Under the pieces are notes generated by a model. That model was not told the origin of the DNA and ran no database searches. It saw only the letters and a list, made by a program, of their open reading frames with translations. DNA of 64,000 bases, taken from contig NZ_WUQX01000001.1 in the NCBI RefSeq assembly GCF_009830285.1, positions 3,596,501 to 3,660,500 of the forward strand, written 5' to 3'. Numbering within the stretch: position 1 is the stretch's first letter; each line of letters begins with the position of its first letter. The position numbers and the translations under genes were made by a program. The stretch is from Sporofaciens musculi. GTDB taxonomy: Bacteria > Bacillota > Clostridia > Lachnospirales > Lachnospiraceae. This document shows positions 8,662 through 15,277 of the stretch, one piece after another.

Positions 8662-9150
8662 TCACTTTATTTTTCCATTTTTAATGATACTGTTGTTAGG
8701 GAACCCCATGCAGCACTCCCCTATCTTAATACCTGCCTCACGGCAAATGCCCCGCAGACCATCGCCTTCAATATTCTTTGGCAGTTCCAGGTATTCCGTT
8801 ATTACGTTTACAGCGTCCTCCATGGTATAGCATGTGACTGCATAATGCCCTGCTGCCGCCATATCCTCAAGAAATTCTTTCTGCTTATCTGTCTGGCGGT
8901 TGTTTCCGTATTTCATCTCAATATATAACCCGCAGTAGATGCCCTTCGGATATGGAAGGCACAGATCGGATACTCCGGCCTTCACTCCCATCTGCTTTAA
9001 CTTTATGGCTTCTTGTTTGTTCCTGCTGCCACCGTTCGGACAATGGTGTAGCCATTTTAATTCCGGATAGCGGCTTGTCTGGTGCTGCGCCCATTGTATA
9101 AGGCTAATCTGCTCAGTATCTTCACTTCTCTGTGCATATCTTAGATTCAT
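8662..9150 (-). CDS. VRR-NUC domain nuclease, 162 aa
   Basis: A stand-alone phage-type virus-type replication-repair nuclease of the PD-(D/E)xK superfamily. The conserved HCPNGGSRNKQEAIKLKQMG segment (~36-55) is followed by GVSDLCLPYPKG with the catalytic aspartate at ~62, and YIEMK with the Glu-x-Lys pair at ~78-80. The length fits the phage family. It sits between the HUH Rep gene and parA in the early operon and probably processes branched or recombination DNA during element replication. Substrate preference cannot be read from the sequence. Confidence 0.88.
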   Translation of the reverse strand: MNLRYAQRSEDTEQISLIQWAQHQTSRYPELKWLHHCPNGGSRNKQEAIKLKQMGVKAGVSDLCLPYPKGIYCGLYIEMKYGNNRQTDKQKEFLEDMAAAGHYAVTCYTMEDAVNVITEYLELPKNIEGDGLRGICREAGIKIGECCMGFPNNSIIKNGKIK

Positions 9151-9233
9151 TTCTTTTTCCTTCCTTTCGTGCCGCTTATAATCAATCTTCTATGTACCCC
9201 TTTTCCTGTATCCGTCCAATTAAATTTCATCCT

Positions 9234-9962
9234 TTAAATCCTCCTCTTTATTTGCACCAATGTATAAAATAAAAATTCATATCCATCCTCGGTAATCCCT
9301 TCGCTTACGCTTTCTTTATCCAGATACCACCCTTTCGGAACCCTGATATCTTTCCGGAACCGTTCTCCGCGCATAACCTTCTTTTTTGGCTTTGGCCGCT
9401 TGAGATTACGGCTACAGTTATATGCCTTCTTTTGTATCTGTTTATCCGTTCTCCTTGTCTTTTGATAATATTTAATGAAATACTCTGCCAGTCTCCGGTA
9501 CTGCCCCGTATCATCCAAAGGTTTTGATGATACAAATCCATATTTCCACAACTTTTCTATCTTGCGCATATCTATGTCATTGATTACCATATGGATATGT
9601 GTCGCACCCCGATCCCCTACTTCAGTTGTCTCCACATACTTCATCTCCTGTCCGTCTTGCTTATAAACTTTACGCATATTCTTAAGGAGTTCCCTTCTGT
9701 GGGAGAGTAATGTGTCTATATCGGGAGGTCTGTTTTTTACCGCATAAGAAAATGTTACATATCTGCTCGTTTCATCGAAATTCTCATTCAGTATCCGTGT
9801 CAGCTTCCTTACCAACTGCCTGTCATTTACCTTCTGCTGCTTCTCTGAGGTCTCTTTCTCCTTCGGATTCCTCTTTTCTCCCTTCGGCTTGTACCTCTTT
9901 GTATAATACTTTGCTATCTCCTTCGTCCTTCCAGCCTTGCATATGCTCTTTATATAAGGCAT
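9234..9962 (-). CDS. HUH-type rolling-circle replication initiator, 242 aa
   Basis: It resembles phage/plasmid rolling-circle Rep proteins (REP/G2P-like). Motif 1 is YVTFSY (~68-73), motif 2 is the metal-binding HIH (122-124, in GATHIHMVIND) and motif 3 is AEYFIKYYQK (~159-168), where one tyrosine would nick and bind the 5' end. The start at 9962 has GGAGG at ideal spacing. Upstream lie a terminator-like hairpin and a probable antisense RNA, which suggests copy control. It would nick the element's double-strand origin and launch rolling-circle replication after excision. No origin nick site was identified. A mobilisation relaxase is less likely at this length. Confidence 0.85.
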   Translation of the reverse strand: MPYIKSICKAGRTKEIAKYYTKRYKPKGEKRNPKEKETSEKQQKVNDRQLVRKLTRILNENFDETSRYVTFSYAVKNRPPDIDTLLSHRRELLKNMRKVYKQDGQEMKYVETTEVGDRGATHIHMVINDIDMRKIEKLWKYGFVSSKPLDDTGQYRRLAEYFIKYYQKTRRTDKQIQKKAYNCSRNLKRPKPKKKVMRGERFRKDIRVPKGWYLDKESVSEGITEDGYEFLFYTLVQIKRRI

Positions 9963-10007
9963 CCATTACCTCCATGGTTCTTAAGATAATATACTTATCG
10001 AGTCTAA

Positions 10008-10029
10008 ACGGGGGCTAAAATTCCCCCGT
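10008..10029 (-). promoter_or_regulatory. Attenuator-like hairpin in the rep leader
   Basis: On the leftward rep mRNA ACGGGGG pairs with CCCCCGT around an 8-nt loop and is followed by TTTAGAC. It lies about 45 bp before the Rep start. The upstream leader contains GCCCCC, which could pair with the GGGGG arm and prevent this hairpin. That gives an antiterminator/terminator pair of the kind used in antisense-controlled Rep genes. The U run is short. Confidence 0.5.
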
Positions 10030-10034
10030 CTTTC

Positions 10035-10063
10035 TTGACTTTTCGCCCCACATATGGTACATT
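10035..10063 (+). promoter_or_regulatory. Promoter for the putative antisense RNA
   Basis: TTGACT at 10035-10040, a 17-bp spacer and TACATT at 10058-10063, on the strand opposite to rep. Transcription would begin near 10070. Confidence 0.5.
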
Positions 10064-10069
10064 GGATAC

Positions 10070-10137
10070 GTAGGTAATATACGTATGGGGGCGGAAGCCT
10101 TCGGCACATCTATTGGCCGTAGATGTGCTATTTTTTT
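10070..10137 (+). ncRNA. Putative short antisense RNA to the rep leader
   Basis: A promoter at 10035-10063 and an intrinsic terminator at 10104-10137 bracket about 68 nt of rightward transcript that contains no reading frame and is fully complementary to the rep mRNA leader. Size, location and orientation match the countertranscribed RNAs of rolling-circle plasmids. The start point is inferred from promoter spacing. Confidence 0.5.
10104..10137 (+). terminator. Intrinsic terminator of the antisense RNA
   Basis: GCACATCTA and TAGATGTGC form a perfect 9-bp stem with a 7-nt loop, followed by TATTTTTTT on the plus strand. All flanking genes run the other way, so it must end a rightward transcript. 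The ssb stop codon (10128) lies inside it. Confidence 0.8.
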
Positions 10138-10808
10138 GTGTTTTCTTCTTCATTAACAAGTAAAATGCTTTTGACAGACACTTCATAGGCAATCCTCTTT
10201 TCTGCCTCTGTCTCCGTTAATTTCTTCATGTATTCCCTACTCTGAATCCTTCCAACAATCTGGACATGCGCGCCAACTTCAAGCCCTGCTGCTAATTCCG
10301 CACCCTTTCCCCAACAGATGCATGGGATGTAATCCGACTCTCCATAAGGCCTATTTACAGCAAGCAGAATATCTGTAATCCTCCGGCCTAATGGCGTTTC
10401 GCGGTAAAGTGGTTCTTTACATATGTAACCGTCAAGAAAAATATGGTTTGCCGCGGCGGTGTCTGGTTCTTTCCCGATCAACTCTACCCCTTGTCCAAAT
10501 ATGAACAATTTAAGCCTTCGCTTATCCCCGTCTTGCTGGTTGTAAGAACGGTACTGCCCGTTTATCAGGACAAATTGCCCTGTGTATTCTTGTGACATAT
10601 CAACAGATTCATCTGATATCACCAGCGGAAGTATGTCTATTTCACCGCTATTGCGTCTCACATTCACTTTTGCCTTGTAAAATTTTGTACCATGCGTCTC
10701 ACATTTAAATACAAACGGGGATACAATATCTCCCATAATACTCACTTGGTTACTTTCAATAAATTCAACTGACATAATCTTAAAATTTTCCTTCCTTTGT
10801 ATTGTCAT
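10128..10808 (-). CDS. Single-stranded DNA-binding protein with two OB-fold regions, 226 aa
   Basis: Two OB-type segments can be seen: QVSIMGDIVSPFVFK through LFIFGQ (~20-110) and IFLDGYICKEPLYRETPLGR through GRIQSREY (~122-195). The second is the classic SSB pattern of Clostridia. Two start codons are possible. The one at 10808 lies three bases after the stop of the 31-aa gene and fits coupling; the one at 10775 has AAGGAAGG about 14 nt upstream. The protein would coat single strands made by rolling-circle replication and fits its neighbour rep. It lacks the acidic C-terminal tail of host SSB and ends NEEENTKK. Confidence 0.8.
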   Translation of the reverse strand: MTIQRKENFKIMSVEFIESNQVSIMGDIVSPFVFKCETHGTKFYKAKVNVRRNSGEIDILPLVISDESVDMSQEYTGQFVLINGQYRSYNQQDGDKRRLKLFIFGQGVELIGKEPDTAAANHIFLDGYICKEPLYRETPLGRRITDILLAVNRPYGESDYIPCICWGKGAELAAGLEVGAHVQIVGRIQSREYMKKLTETEAEKRIAYEVSVKSILLVNEEENTKK

Positions 10809-10811
10809 CTG

Positions 10812-10907
10812 CTATTTCGCTATTAAAGCAATGATTAATATAAAAAATGCAAGTAAACTTACTACCGTGCTTGCGACCTGAACTAATTGATAAATCTTCT
10901 CGTACAT
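10812..10907 (-). CDS. Small membrane protein, 31 aa
   Basis: The frame MYEKIYQLVQVASTVVSLLA, then FFILIIALIAK, starts at 10907 behind GAGGTAGC. It consists of a short polar N-terminus and one transmembrane helix. It is followed three bases later by the ssb start. Function unknown; it may be a phage micropeptide. Confidence 0.5.
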   Translation of the reverse strand: MYEKIYQLVQVASTVVSLLAFFILIIALIAK

Positions 10908-10986
10908 GCTACCTCACCGCCTCTCTTATCCCCACGAGGCTTTCTTCGAGAAATGCCTTGTATGGCTTGTCCGACTGGTTATCGCC

Positions 10987-11088
10987 TCAAGAGGCGATTT
11001 TCTCTAATTCGTATTCAATCGTTACTCCTTCCTGTTCTTCAAGCAGCGATATCAACACTTGTATGATTTTTACCATATCTGGTTCCAC
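10987..11088 (-). CDS. Small hypothetical protein, 33 aa
   Basis: A GTG start at 11088 behind GAGGTGGTGCAA gives MEPDMVKIIQVLISLLEEQE followed by GVTIEYELEKIAS. It is amphipathic and helical at the N-terminus, with an acidic end. The good RBS and its place among other micro-genes support it, but the length gives little statistical weight. Confidence 0.4.
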   Translation of the reverse strand: MEPDMVKIIQVLISLLEEQEGVTIEYELEKIAS

Positions 11089-11154
11089 TTGCACCACCTC
11101 TCTAATATCTATGTATAACTGGTTGTACTTGTTTCCTTTACTTTTATCTTCCTA

Positions 11155-11301
11155 TTATTTATTGATAGGTAATGGTCTTAAGGACGTACCAAGAAAATCA
11201 AAAAATAATACTATACAATCTAATAGAATGACTACATCTTCTGCGCCGGCTACTAAATCAGCGTATTGGATACCAAATAGTAGCTCTTTCCTACTGGGCA
11301 T
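11155..11301 (-). CDS. Possible small protein, 48 aa, sharing a C-terminal motif with the opposite-strand gene
   Basis: An ATG at 11301 (GGGTGGA upstream) opens a 48-codon frame with a hydrophobic middle (VVILLDCIVLFF). It ends DFLGTSLRPLPINK, which closely matches ADFLGPSLRPLLNNK inside the divergent 114-aa protein at 11479-11823. The match is also at the DNA level (inverted repeat 11167-11205 / 11564-11602), so one gene probably arose from a copy of the other. Whether the frame is translated is uncertain. Confidence 0.35.
   Translation of the reverse strand: MPSRKELLFGIQYADLVAGAEDVVILLDCIVLFFDFLGTSLRPLPINK
11167..11205. repeat. Inverted repeat, arm 1 (partner 11564-11602)
   Basis: About 39 bp match the reverse complement of 11564-11602 with only a few differences. 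The shared core is GGTCTTAAGGACG followed by CCAAGAAAATC. The arms are about 360 bp apart and flank the promoter of the rightward 114-aa gene. It is either an internal duplication of coding sequence or a recombination substrate. Confidence 0.65.
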
Positions 11302-11425
11302 GTTATTCCACCCAAATGACCATCCTCGTGTAAAAAATAGTTTAGACTACTCGTAACTATCAACCATCCTCCAAATAATTCGTTACGCATCTTTCTCCAT
11401 CACAGCTTCTTCTCTGAATTAGTCC

Positions 11426-11454
11426 TTGATAAACTTTCTACTACTTGATATACT
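11426..11454 (+). promoter_or_regulatory. Promoter of the 114-aa membrane protein gene
   Basis: TTGATA, 17 bp, TATACT at 11449-11454; the ATG follows 24 bp later. A near-consensus sigma-A promoter on the strand opposite to the early operon. Confidence 0.6.
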
Positions 11455-11478
11455 GTATTTAGAAAGAAGTTCCTAACT

Positions 11479-11823
11479 ATGAATGAGGATTTTTCAAACA
11501 TTAATTTATACCATTCCGAAAAAACGAAACTTTTTATTATGCGCTTTAAGAAATGGGTAACAGCCGATTTTCTTGGCCCGTCCTTAAGACCACTACTTAA
11601 CAATAAATTTATTGTCTGTAATTACCCCTTCACCAATACAAACGAATCTCCAACGTTACATAAAAGCCTGTATACTTTAACTGACAGATATTTCCGTTAC
11701 TGTGTTTATCGCCGTAACAAATTCTGGGATAGTAAAATCTGGCCCTTCATCATATCCGTTGCAGCTTCCGTTATTACTTCACTACTAACAACACTAGTAT
11801 TATTAAAATTAGGACTGCAATAA
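11479..11823 (+). CDS. Tail-anchored membrane protein, 114 aa, unknown function
   Basis: The soluble N-terminal ~85 residues contain LFIMRFKKWVTADFLGPSLR and an aromatic, basic segment (YRRNKFWDSKIWPF). The last ~27 residues form one transmembrane helix (ISVAASVITSLLTTLVLLKL), so the protein should be anchored in the membrane by its C-terminus. It has its own promoter (11426-11454) and runs against the leftward early genes. This is the arrangement of genes expressed from a resident element, such as exclusion or abortive-infection proteins. No family recognised. The RBS is weak (AGAAAG). Confidence 0.65.
   Translation: MNEDFSNINLYHSEKTKLFIMRFKKWVTADFLGPSLRPLLNNKFIVCNYPFTNTNESPTLHKSLYTLTDRYFRYCVYRRNKFWDSKIWPFIISVAASVITSLLTTLVLLKLGLQ
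11564..11602. repeat. Inverted repeat, arm 2 (partner 11167-11205)
   Basis: Lies inside the 114-aa gene and encodes its ADFLGPSLRPL segment. It is the reverse-complement counterpart of arm 1; see that entry for the shared core. Confidence 0.65.
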
Positions 11824-11913
11824 TCCTTCTATAGATACACCTGCGCCTATAAAGCATTTAAAAAAACTTTTCTTCTTCTTCCGATATTCCATATAACTCA
11901 AAAAATCCGTCAC
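11809..11913 (-). CDS. Possible small basic protein, 34 aa
   Basis: A GTG at 11913 with GTGGAG upstream opens MTDFLSYMEYRKKKKSFFKC, then FIGAGVSIEGLLQS. A poly-lysine patch precedes a short hydrophobic stretch. Its end overlaps the end of the convergent 114-aa gene by 15 bp. An alternative frame over the same region (GTG at 11922 region) also has a good RBS, so the exact product is uncertain. Confidence 0.3.
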   Translation of the reverse strand: MTDFLSYMEYRKKKKSFFKCFIGAGVSIEGLLQS

Positions 11914-11994
11914 GTTTCTCCACGCCTCCCCCTCCTCCGTCTATGATTGTCCTTACATTCATTACTATTATCGCTATTATTATCAGTATCGCAG

Positions 11995-12096
11995 CTATTG
12001 TAGTACCCTTAATATATTAATCACAAACGCCATTACCGATGTTGCCAGTGCAATTAATGGCAATATCGGTGGTTTCCATCTATCCTCTCTATTCAC
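11995..12096 (-). CDS. Small membrane protein, 33 aa
   Basis: A GTG at 12096 behind GGAGGTGATGTGAG gives MNREDRWKPPILPLIALATS, then VMAFVINILRVLQ: a charged N-terminus and one transmembrane helix. It lies just downstream of the Cro-like gene in the leftward operon. The strong RBS makes it plausible; function unknown. Confidence 0.45.
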   Translation of the reverse strand: MNREDRWKPPILPLIALATSVMAFVINILRVLQ

Positions 12097-12136
12097 CTCA
12101 CATCACCTCCAATACCCTGTGCCTTACTCTAATTTC

Positions 12137-12355
12137 TCATACCACCTTAGGTTTTATTCCATATAGTTCATTCGGTTCTACCTCAAGGGCATTTGCTATT
12201 TTTATTACATCTACATCCGTAATAATTTTTCTGCCATTCAACATATTGCTAAATGTCTTAATATTATATCCAGCTTTCATTCCGATTGCGCCCTGTGCCA
12301 AACAGCGCATTTTTATAATTTCTTTCACATTTGCTGCTATAGCTGATTTCACCAT
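12137..12355 (-). CDS. Cro-like XRE-family regulator, 72 aa
   Basis: A single helix-turn-helix domain. The start at 12355 (MVKSAIAANVKEIIK) follows GGAGGTGAA; an in-frame upstream ATG lies in the promoter region and has no site. It contains GYNIKTFSNMLNGRKIITDV as the recognition region and ends shortly after ELYGIKPK, so nothing but the DNA-binding domain is present. It is the first gene of the leftward early operon and divergent from the S24 repressor, which is the position of Cro in temperate phages. It probably binds the repeated operators between the two genes. Confidence 0.85.
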   Translation of the reverse strand: MVKSAIAANVKEIIKMRCLAQGAIGMKAGYNIKTFSNMLNGRKIITDVDVIKIANALEVEPNELYGIKPKVV

Positions 12356-12369
12356 TTCACCTCCAAACT

Positions 12370-12443
12370 CAAATTTCTTTAGTTTAAATGTAATATATAT
12401 CAAATTTCTTTAGTTGTCAATATTTATTCTAAAGTTTCTTGAA
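12370..12443. promoter_or_regulatory. Immunity-region operator repeats
   Basis: CAAATTTCTTTAG occurs exactly at 12370-12382 and again at 12401-12413, with a degenerate third copy at 12431-12443 (AAAGTTTCTTGAA). All lie in the 147-bp gap between the Cro-like gene and the repressor, at regular 30-bp spacing. They are the likely binding sites for one or both regulators. Confidence 0.7.
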
Positions 12444-12502
12444 TTTTTATCTTTACATATTAAGACTTGTGATGTATATTGAAATAGAAAGAAGGTGATT
12501 TA

Positions 12503-13525
12503 TTGGGAATCGGCAAACGTATTAAAGAAGCTAGAGAAAATTTAGGTCTTACTCAAACCGAACTTGGAGAATTGATTGGGGTAACTGGTTCAGCTATTAC
12601 TAATTACGAAAAAGAAACCAGTCATCCCAAAGAATCCATAATGTATAAACTGTTTGATGCTCTAAATGTAGACGCAAACTACCTTTTTCAAGACGTAGTC
12701 AATATTCCAAAAAAAGTAAACGATGTAACTTTATCTGAATTTGAGCATATAAAAAAATACCGGATTCTTGATTCTTATGGTCGGGATCTAGTAGATATGG
12801 TGCTTAATAAAGAAACTGAACGTATGGAAGCACTAGAAAAAGATTCACAAAAAGATTCAGAGCCTTTAGAATTTCCAACTTTGGATTCTGAACACTTAAC
12901 CAGAACCCTCAATTACTACCAACGGCTCGCTTCTGCCGGAACCGGACAGATTGTTTTCGATGATGTGCCTGTAGACTTGATTGAAATCCCTGACATACCA
13001 AAATATGACAAGGTCAAATACGCCATCGGAGTTAATGGAGACAGTATGGAACCGCTTTATTACGACGGTGATATTCTTCTGGTAGAACCGATGCAGGATA
13101 TAAGGGTGGATGATATAGGTCTGTTTATCGTTGATGGGGAGTCCTTGGTAAAAAAGCGTGGAAAGAAATCCTTGATTTCTCTTAATAAAAAGAAACATTA
13201 TCCAGAGATTCCTATTACCGAGGAAACACGTTGTCTAGGTCGTGTTGTTGATAAAATATCAACATCCAATAGCTCTTTAGACAAACAAAATGAAATTTTT
13301 AAACAGTTTAAGGCTTTAGAAACCCAAAATGCGGCTTACGCAGAACTAAACGCAGAAGATATCTCTGCTCTGGAAAAAGGAAGGGACTTACTTTGGGCAC
13401 AAGCGCTTGGAATTGATAAAAAGGAGAGTAAAAATTCACCAGATATATCTACACTCGATCCAAAAGATTTAGCTGCATTGGAACGCGGAAAAATTAAAAT
13501 GTTTAAGCCTGAGAAAAATGCATAA
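12503..13525 (+). CDS. Self-cleaving XRE-S24 (CI/LexA-like) repressor, 340 aa
   Basis: Residues ~5-60 are an XRE helix-turn-helix (LTQTELGELIGVTGSAITNY). The S24 peptidase domain covers ~140-250, with an Ala145-Gly146 cleavage site (RLASAGTGQ), Ser181 in NGDSMEP and the catalytic lysine at 217/218 (SLVKKRG). All residues for RecA-stimulated autocleavage are present. An extra ~85 residues at the C-terminus carry two copies of a (E/D)DxxALE(K/R)G motif of unknown role, longer than typical CI. The start is TTG with AAGGTGATTTA upstream. It likely maintains the integrated state and is inactivated on DNA damage. Confidence 0.9.
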   Translation: MGIGKRIKEARENLGLTQTELGELIGVTGSAITNYEKETSHPKESIMYKLFDALNVDANYLFQDVVNIPKKVNDVTLSEFEHIKKYRILDSYGRDLVDMVLNKETERMEALEKDSQKDSEPLEFPTLDSEHLTRTLNYYQRLASAGTGQIVFDDVPVDLIEIPDIPKYDKVKYAIGVNGDSMEPLYYDGDILLVEPMQDIRVDDIGLFIVDGESLVKKRGKKSLISLNKKKHYPEIPITEETRCLGRVVDKISTSNSSLDKQNEIFKQFKALETQNAAYAELNAEDISALEKGRDLLWAQALGIDKKESKNSPDISTLDPKDLAALERGKIKMFKPEKNA

Positions 13526-13601
13526 CTGGAAAAATTTGGAGTATTTGCAAAATTCTATACGGTGCTAAAATGTATATATAATTATACAGTAGGTGATATA
13601 T

Positions 13602-14291
13602 ATGCATTTTCATAAAAAGGAAAACCGTAGAAAACGTCCTTTAACCAAGGAGGAGGAAAAATTTATCAAATTCTCCGCTTATGACGCGCTAATAGAATTT
13701 GATGCAAAAGACCTTCCTGTTTTTCCTGATTTTTGCCAGATCATTGATTCCACTATCTTCATTTTTCCGATGCAGTTCGTGGCGGAGAAAGAAGGACATG
13801 CGGAGGACTATTTTTCTGCTGGAGGTAGTGGGGTCGTAATGTATGTTCGCGAGACAGGACACTACATCATTTTATACGATGAACAACTGGACTCAGAGCA
13901 AATACGCTGGACATTATCTAAATTGGTATACTATATAAAATCTGGCAATTTAGAAAGCTGTCCAAATATTTTCCACTATGCCGATCACGGCGACTCACTT
14001 GAACACTGTACGGCGTTTGCATACCAGTTCACTTGTCCAGACATTGTACTGCATGAATGTGGGATACAGGAGGCCAACGAAATCATAAAACATTGCCAGA
14101 TACCTTTTTCCTATGCAAATATGAAAAGCCGTTTATTAAAAATGGCGACAAACTCAAAGTCTTTACAATTTGCAGAGAAAATTTTGAAAAAGAATTTTTC
14201 TGGATACATAAGCCAGATTCGGCAGAAAACAGGGCTATTTGATTCGCCTAACATAAATAATAACTCTGAGTACTTTCATGAGTCAGAATAA
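13602..14291 (+). CDS. ImmA/IrrE-like protein with degenerate metal site, 229 aa
   Basis: It lies directly downstream of the repressor, where ImmA proteases sit in ICEBs1-type elements. The IIxxDExxxxxxxRWTL approach to the active site is conserved. Where HExxH should follow, it reads KLVYY (residues ~107-111), and the downstream EAN...FA metal-ligand helix is replaced by LEHCTAFAYQFTCPDIVL. I infer loss of zinc binding and proteolysis, leaving a binding or adaptor role. The start at 13602 has AGGTGAT at good spacing; a GTG three codons upstream is less likely. The family call rests on context plus the flanking motif and is moderately secure. Confidence 0.65.
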   Translation: MHFHKKENRRKRPLTKEEEKFIKFSAYDALIEFDAKDLPVFPDFCQIIDSTIFIFPMQFVAEKEGHAEDYFSAGGSGVVMYVRETGHYIILYDEQLDSEQIRWTLSKLVYYIKSGNLESCPNIFHYADHGDSLEHCTAFAYQFTCPDIVLHECGIQEANEIIKHCQIPFSYANMKSRLLKMATNSKSLQFAEKILKKNFSGYISQIRQKTGLFDSPNINNNSEYFHESE

Positions 14292-14298
14292 ATGTCCC

Positions 14299-14350
14299 AG
14301 TGTTTATATAAATATTCTTAATGTAAGGTCTAACAAAAGAGAAAGAGAGG
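14299..14350 (+). repeat. Cargo leader repeat, copy 1
   Basis: GTTTATATAAAT, a short variable spacer, then ATGTAAGGTCTAACAAAAGA and GAAAGAGAGG. It ends at the RBS of the 221-aa membrane-anchored protein. It matches 17121-17192 almost exactly over 45 bp, and parts of 15086-15153 and 15935-15958. It contains the palindrome ATTTATATAAAT-like core. Confidence 0.7.
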
Positions 14351-14357
14351 ATATACT

Positions 14358-15023
14358 ATGGATGAAAAGTTAAAAGAAACGCCTCAAGAAGCTCAAACTG
14401 AAATAGCTTCTACTAGATTACCGAGTATCCTTCGTAGCTTTAGGGGCAAACCGCGGTTAATTGTGGAAATAGTAGGTATTATTTTAATATTGTCCCTTTC
14501 TACTTCACTATCTGGGAAAATATCAAAAGACGATTATGAGTCCTTAAAAAATAACTATGAGTCTTTACAAATCGACCATGAAACTTTGGAGGGTAAATAT
14601 AACTCCCTACAAACCAAATACAACCAAACTACATCTGATTTGGAATCTGCAAAAACAACTTTAAATGATACACTTTCTGCCTATGCCGAATACCAGACAC
14701 GGATGCAACCTTTTGATTCGCTAACAGACGAAGAATTAAATACTGTTGCTTCTAGGATTACCCAAACATTAGAAGAAAAACAGGCGGAAGTTCAAGCAGC
14801 CGCACAAGCTCAAGCAGCCGCGCAAGCTCAGGCGGAAGCCCAAGCAGCCGCACAAGCTCAGGCGGAAGCTCAACAACAAGTCCAAGGAAGTATGGTCTGG
14901 ATTCCACGATCAGGTTCAAAGTATCATAGCCGTTCCAGTTGTAGTAACATGAAAGGGCCTACACAGGTAACCTTATCTCAAGCCCAGGCATCCGGCTATG
15001 AACCTTGTAAAAAATGCTATTAA
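14358..15023 (+). CDS. Membrane-anchored coiled-coil protein with C-terminal Ada-like zinc domain, 221 aa
   Basis: Layout: a cytosolic N-terminus (~1-34), one transmembrane helix (LIVEIVGIILILSLSTSLSG, ~34-53), a coiled coil (~58-110), an Ala-Gln-rich repeat (~143-175), and a C-terminal ~45-residue domain. That domain reads VWIPRSGSKYHSRSSCSNM, then A..SGYEPCKKCY, so H and three Cys match the Ada-like metal-binding tail found on several secreted or membrane nucleases and unknown proteins. The DNA repeat behind the Ala-Gln segment (CAAGCAGCCGCACAAGCTCA units) suggests slippage expansion. With the N-in orientation the zinc domain would be outside the cell. Preceded by leader repeat copy 1. Function unknown. 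Confidence 0.75.
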   Translation: MDEKLKETPQEAQTEIASTRLPSILRSFRGKPRLIVEIVGIILILSLSTSLSGKISKDDYESLKNNYESLQIDHETLEGKYNSLQTKYNQTTSDLESAKTTLNDTLSAYAEYQTRMQPFDSLTDEELNTVASRITQTLEEKQAEVQAAAQAQAAAQAQAEAQAAAQAQAEAQQQVQGSMVWIPRSGSKYHSRSSCSNMKGPTQVTLSQAQASGYEPCKKCY

Positions 15024-15085
15024 ACAAAGATGGCTCTCTTAACATTTATCCCAATGATGAGTTAATCAATATAGGAGGGAAAGTG

Positions 15086-15153
15086 TTGGGGAAAATATAA
15101 CCACTTCGACATTTATATAAATTTTTCAATGTAAGGTCAGGCAAAAAAGAAAG
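15086..15153 (+). repeat. Cargo leader repeat, copy 2
   Basis: TTGGGGAAAATATAACCACT continues into TTTATATAAATTTTTCAATG and TAAGGTCAGGCAAAAAAGAAAG. It matches copy at 17121-17192 across its whole length including the TGGGGAARATATAACCACTTC start. Unlike the others it is followed not by a gene but by ~120 bp before hicA, which has its own promoter. Confidence 0.7.
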
Positions 15154-15225
15154 CGCGAAAAACTTATAAAGAAAAAAAGAATCATTTTGTAACTATTATA
15201 AATAATAAATTATGTACTCATTTCA

Positions 15226-15254
15226 TTGACACGTAATATATTATGTATTATTAT
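15226..15254 (+). promoter_or_regulatory. hicAB promoter and likely operator
   Basis: TTGACA, 17 bp, TATTAT at 15249-15254. The spacer contains a near-palindrome ACGTAATATATTATGT, well placed for autoregulation by the HicB ribbon-helix-helix domain. The GTG of hicA is 24 bp downstream. Confidence 0.7.
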
Positions 15255-15277
15255 ATATACATAAGGAGGAAGCCATA

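Noticed and set aside
11943..12020. Plus-strand 25-codon hydrophobic frame (MIVLTFITIIAIIIS...)
   Set aside because: No ribosome-binding site precedes it, and it lies opposite a better-supported micro-gene on the minus strand.
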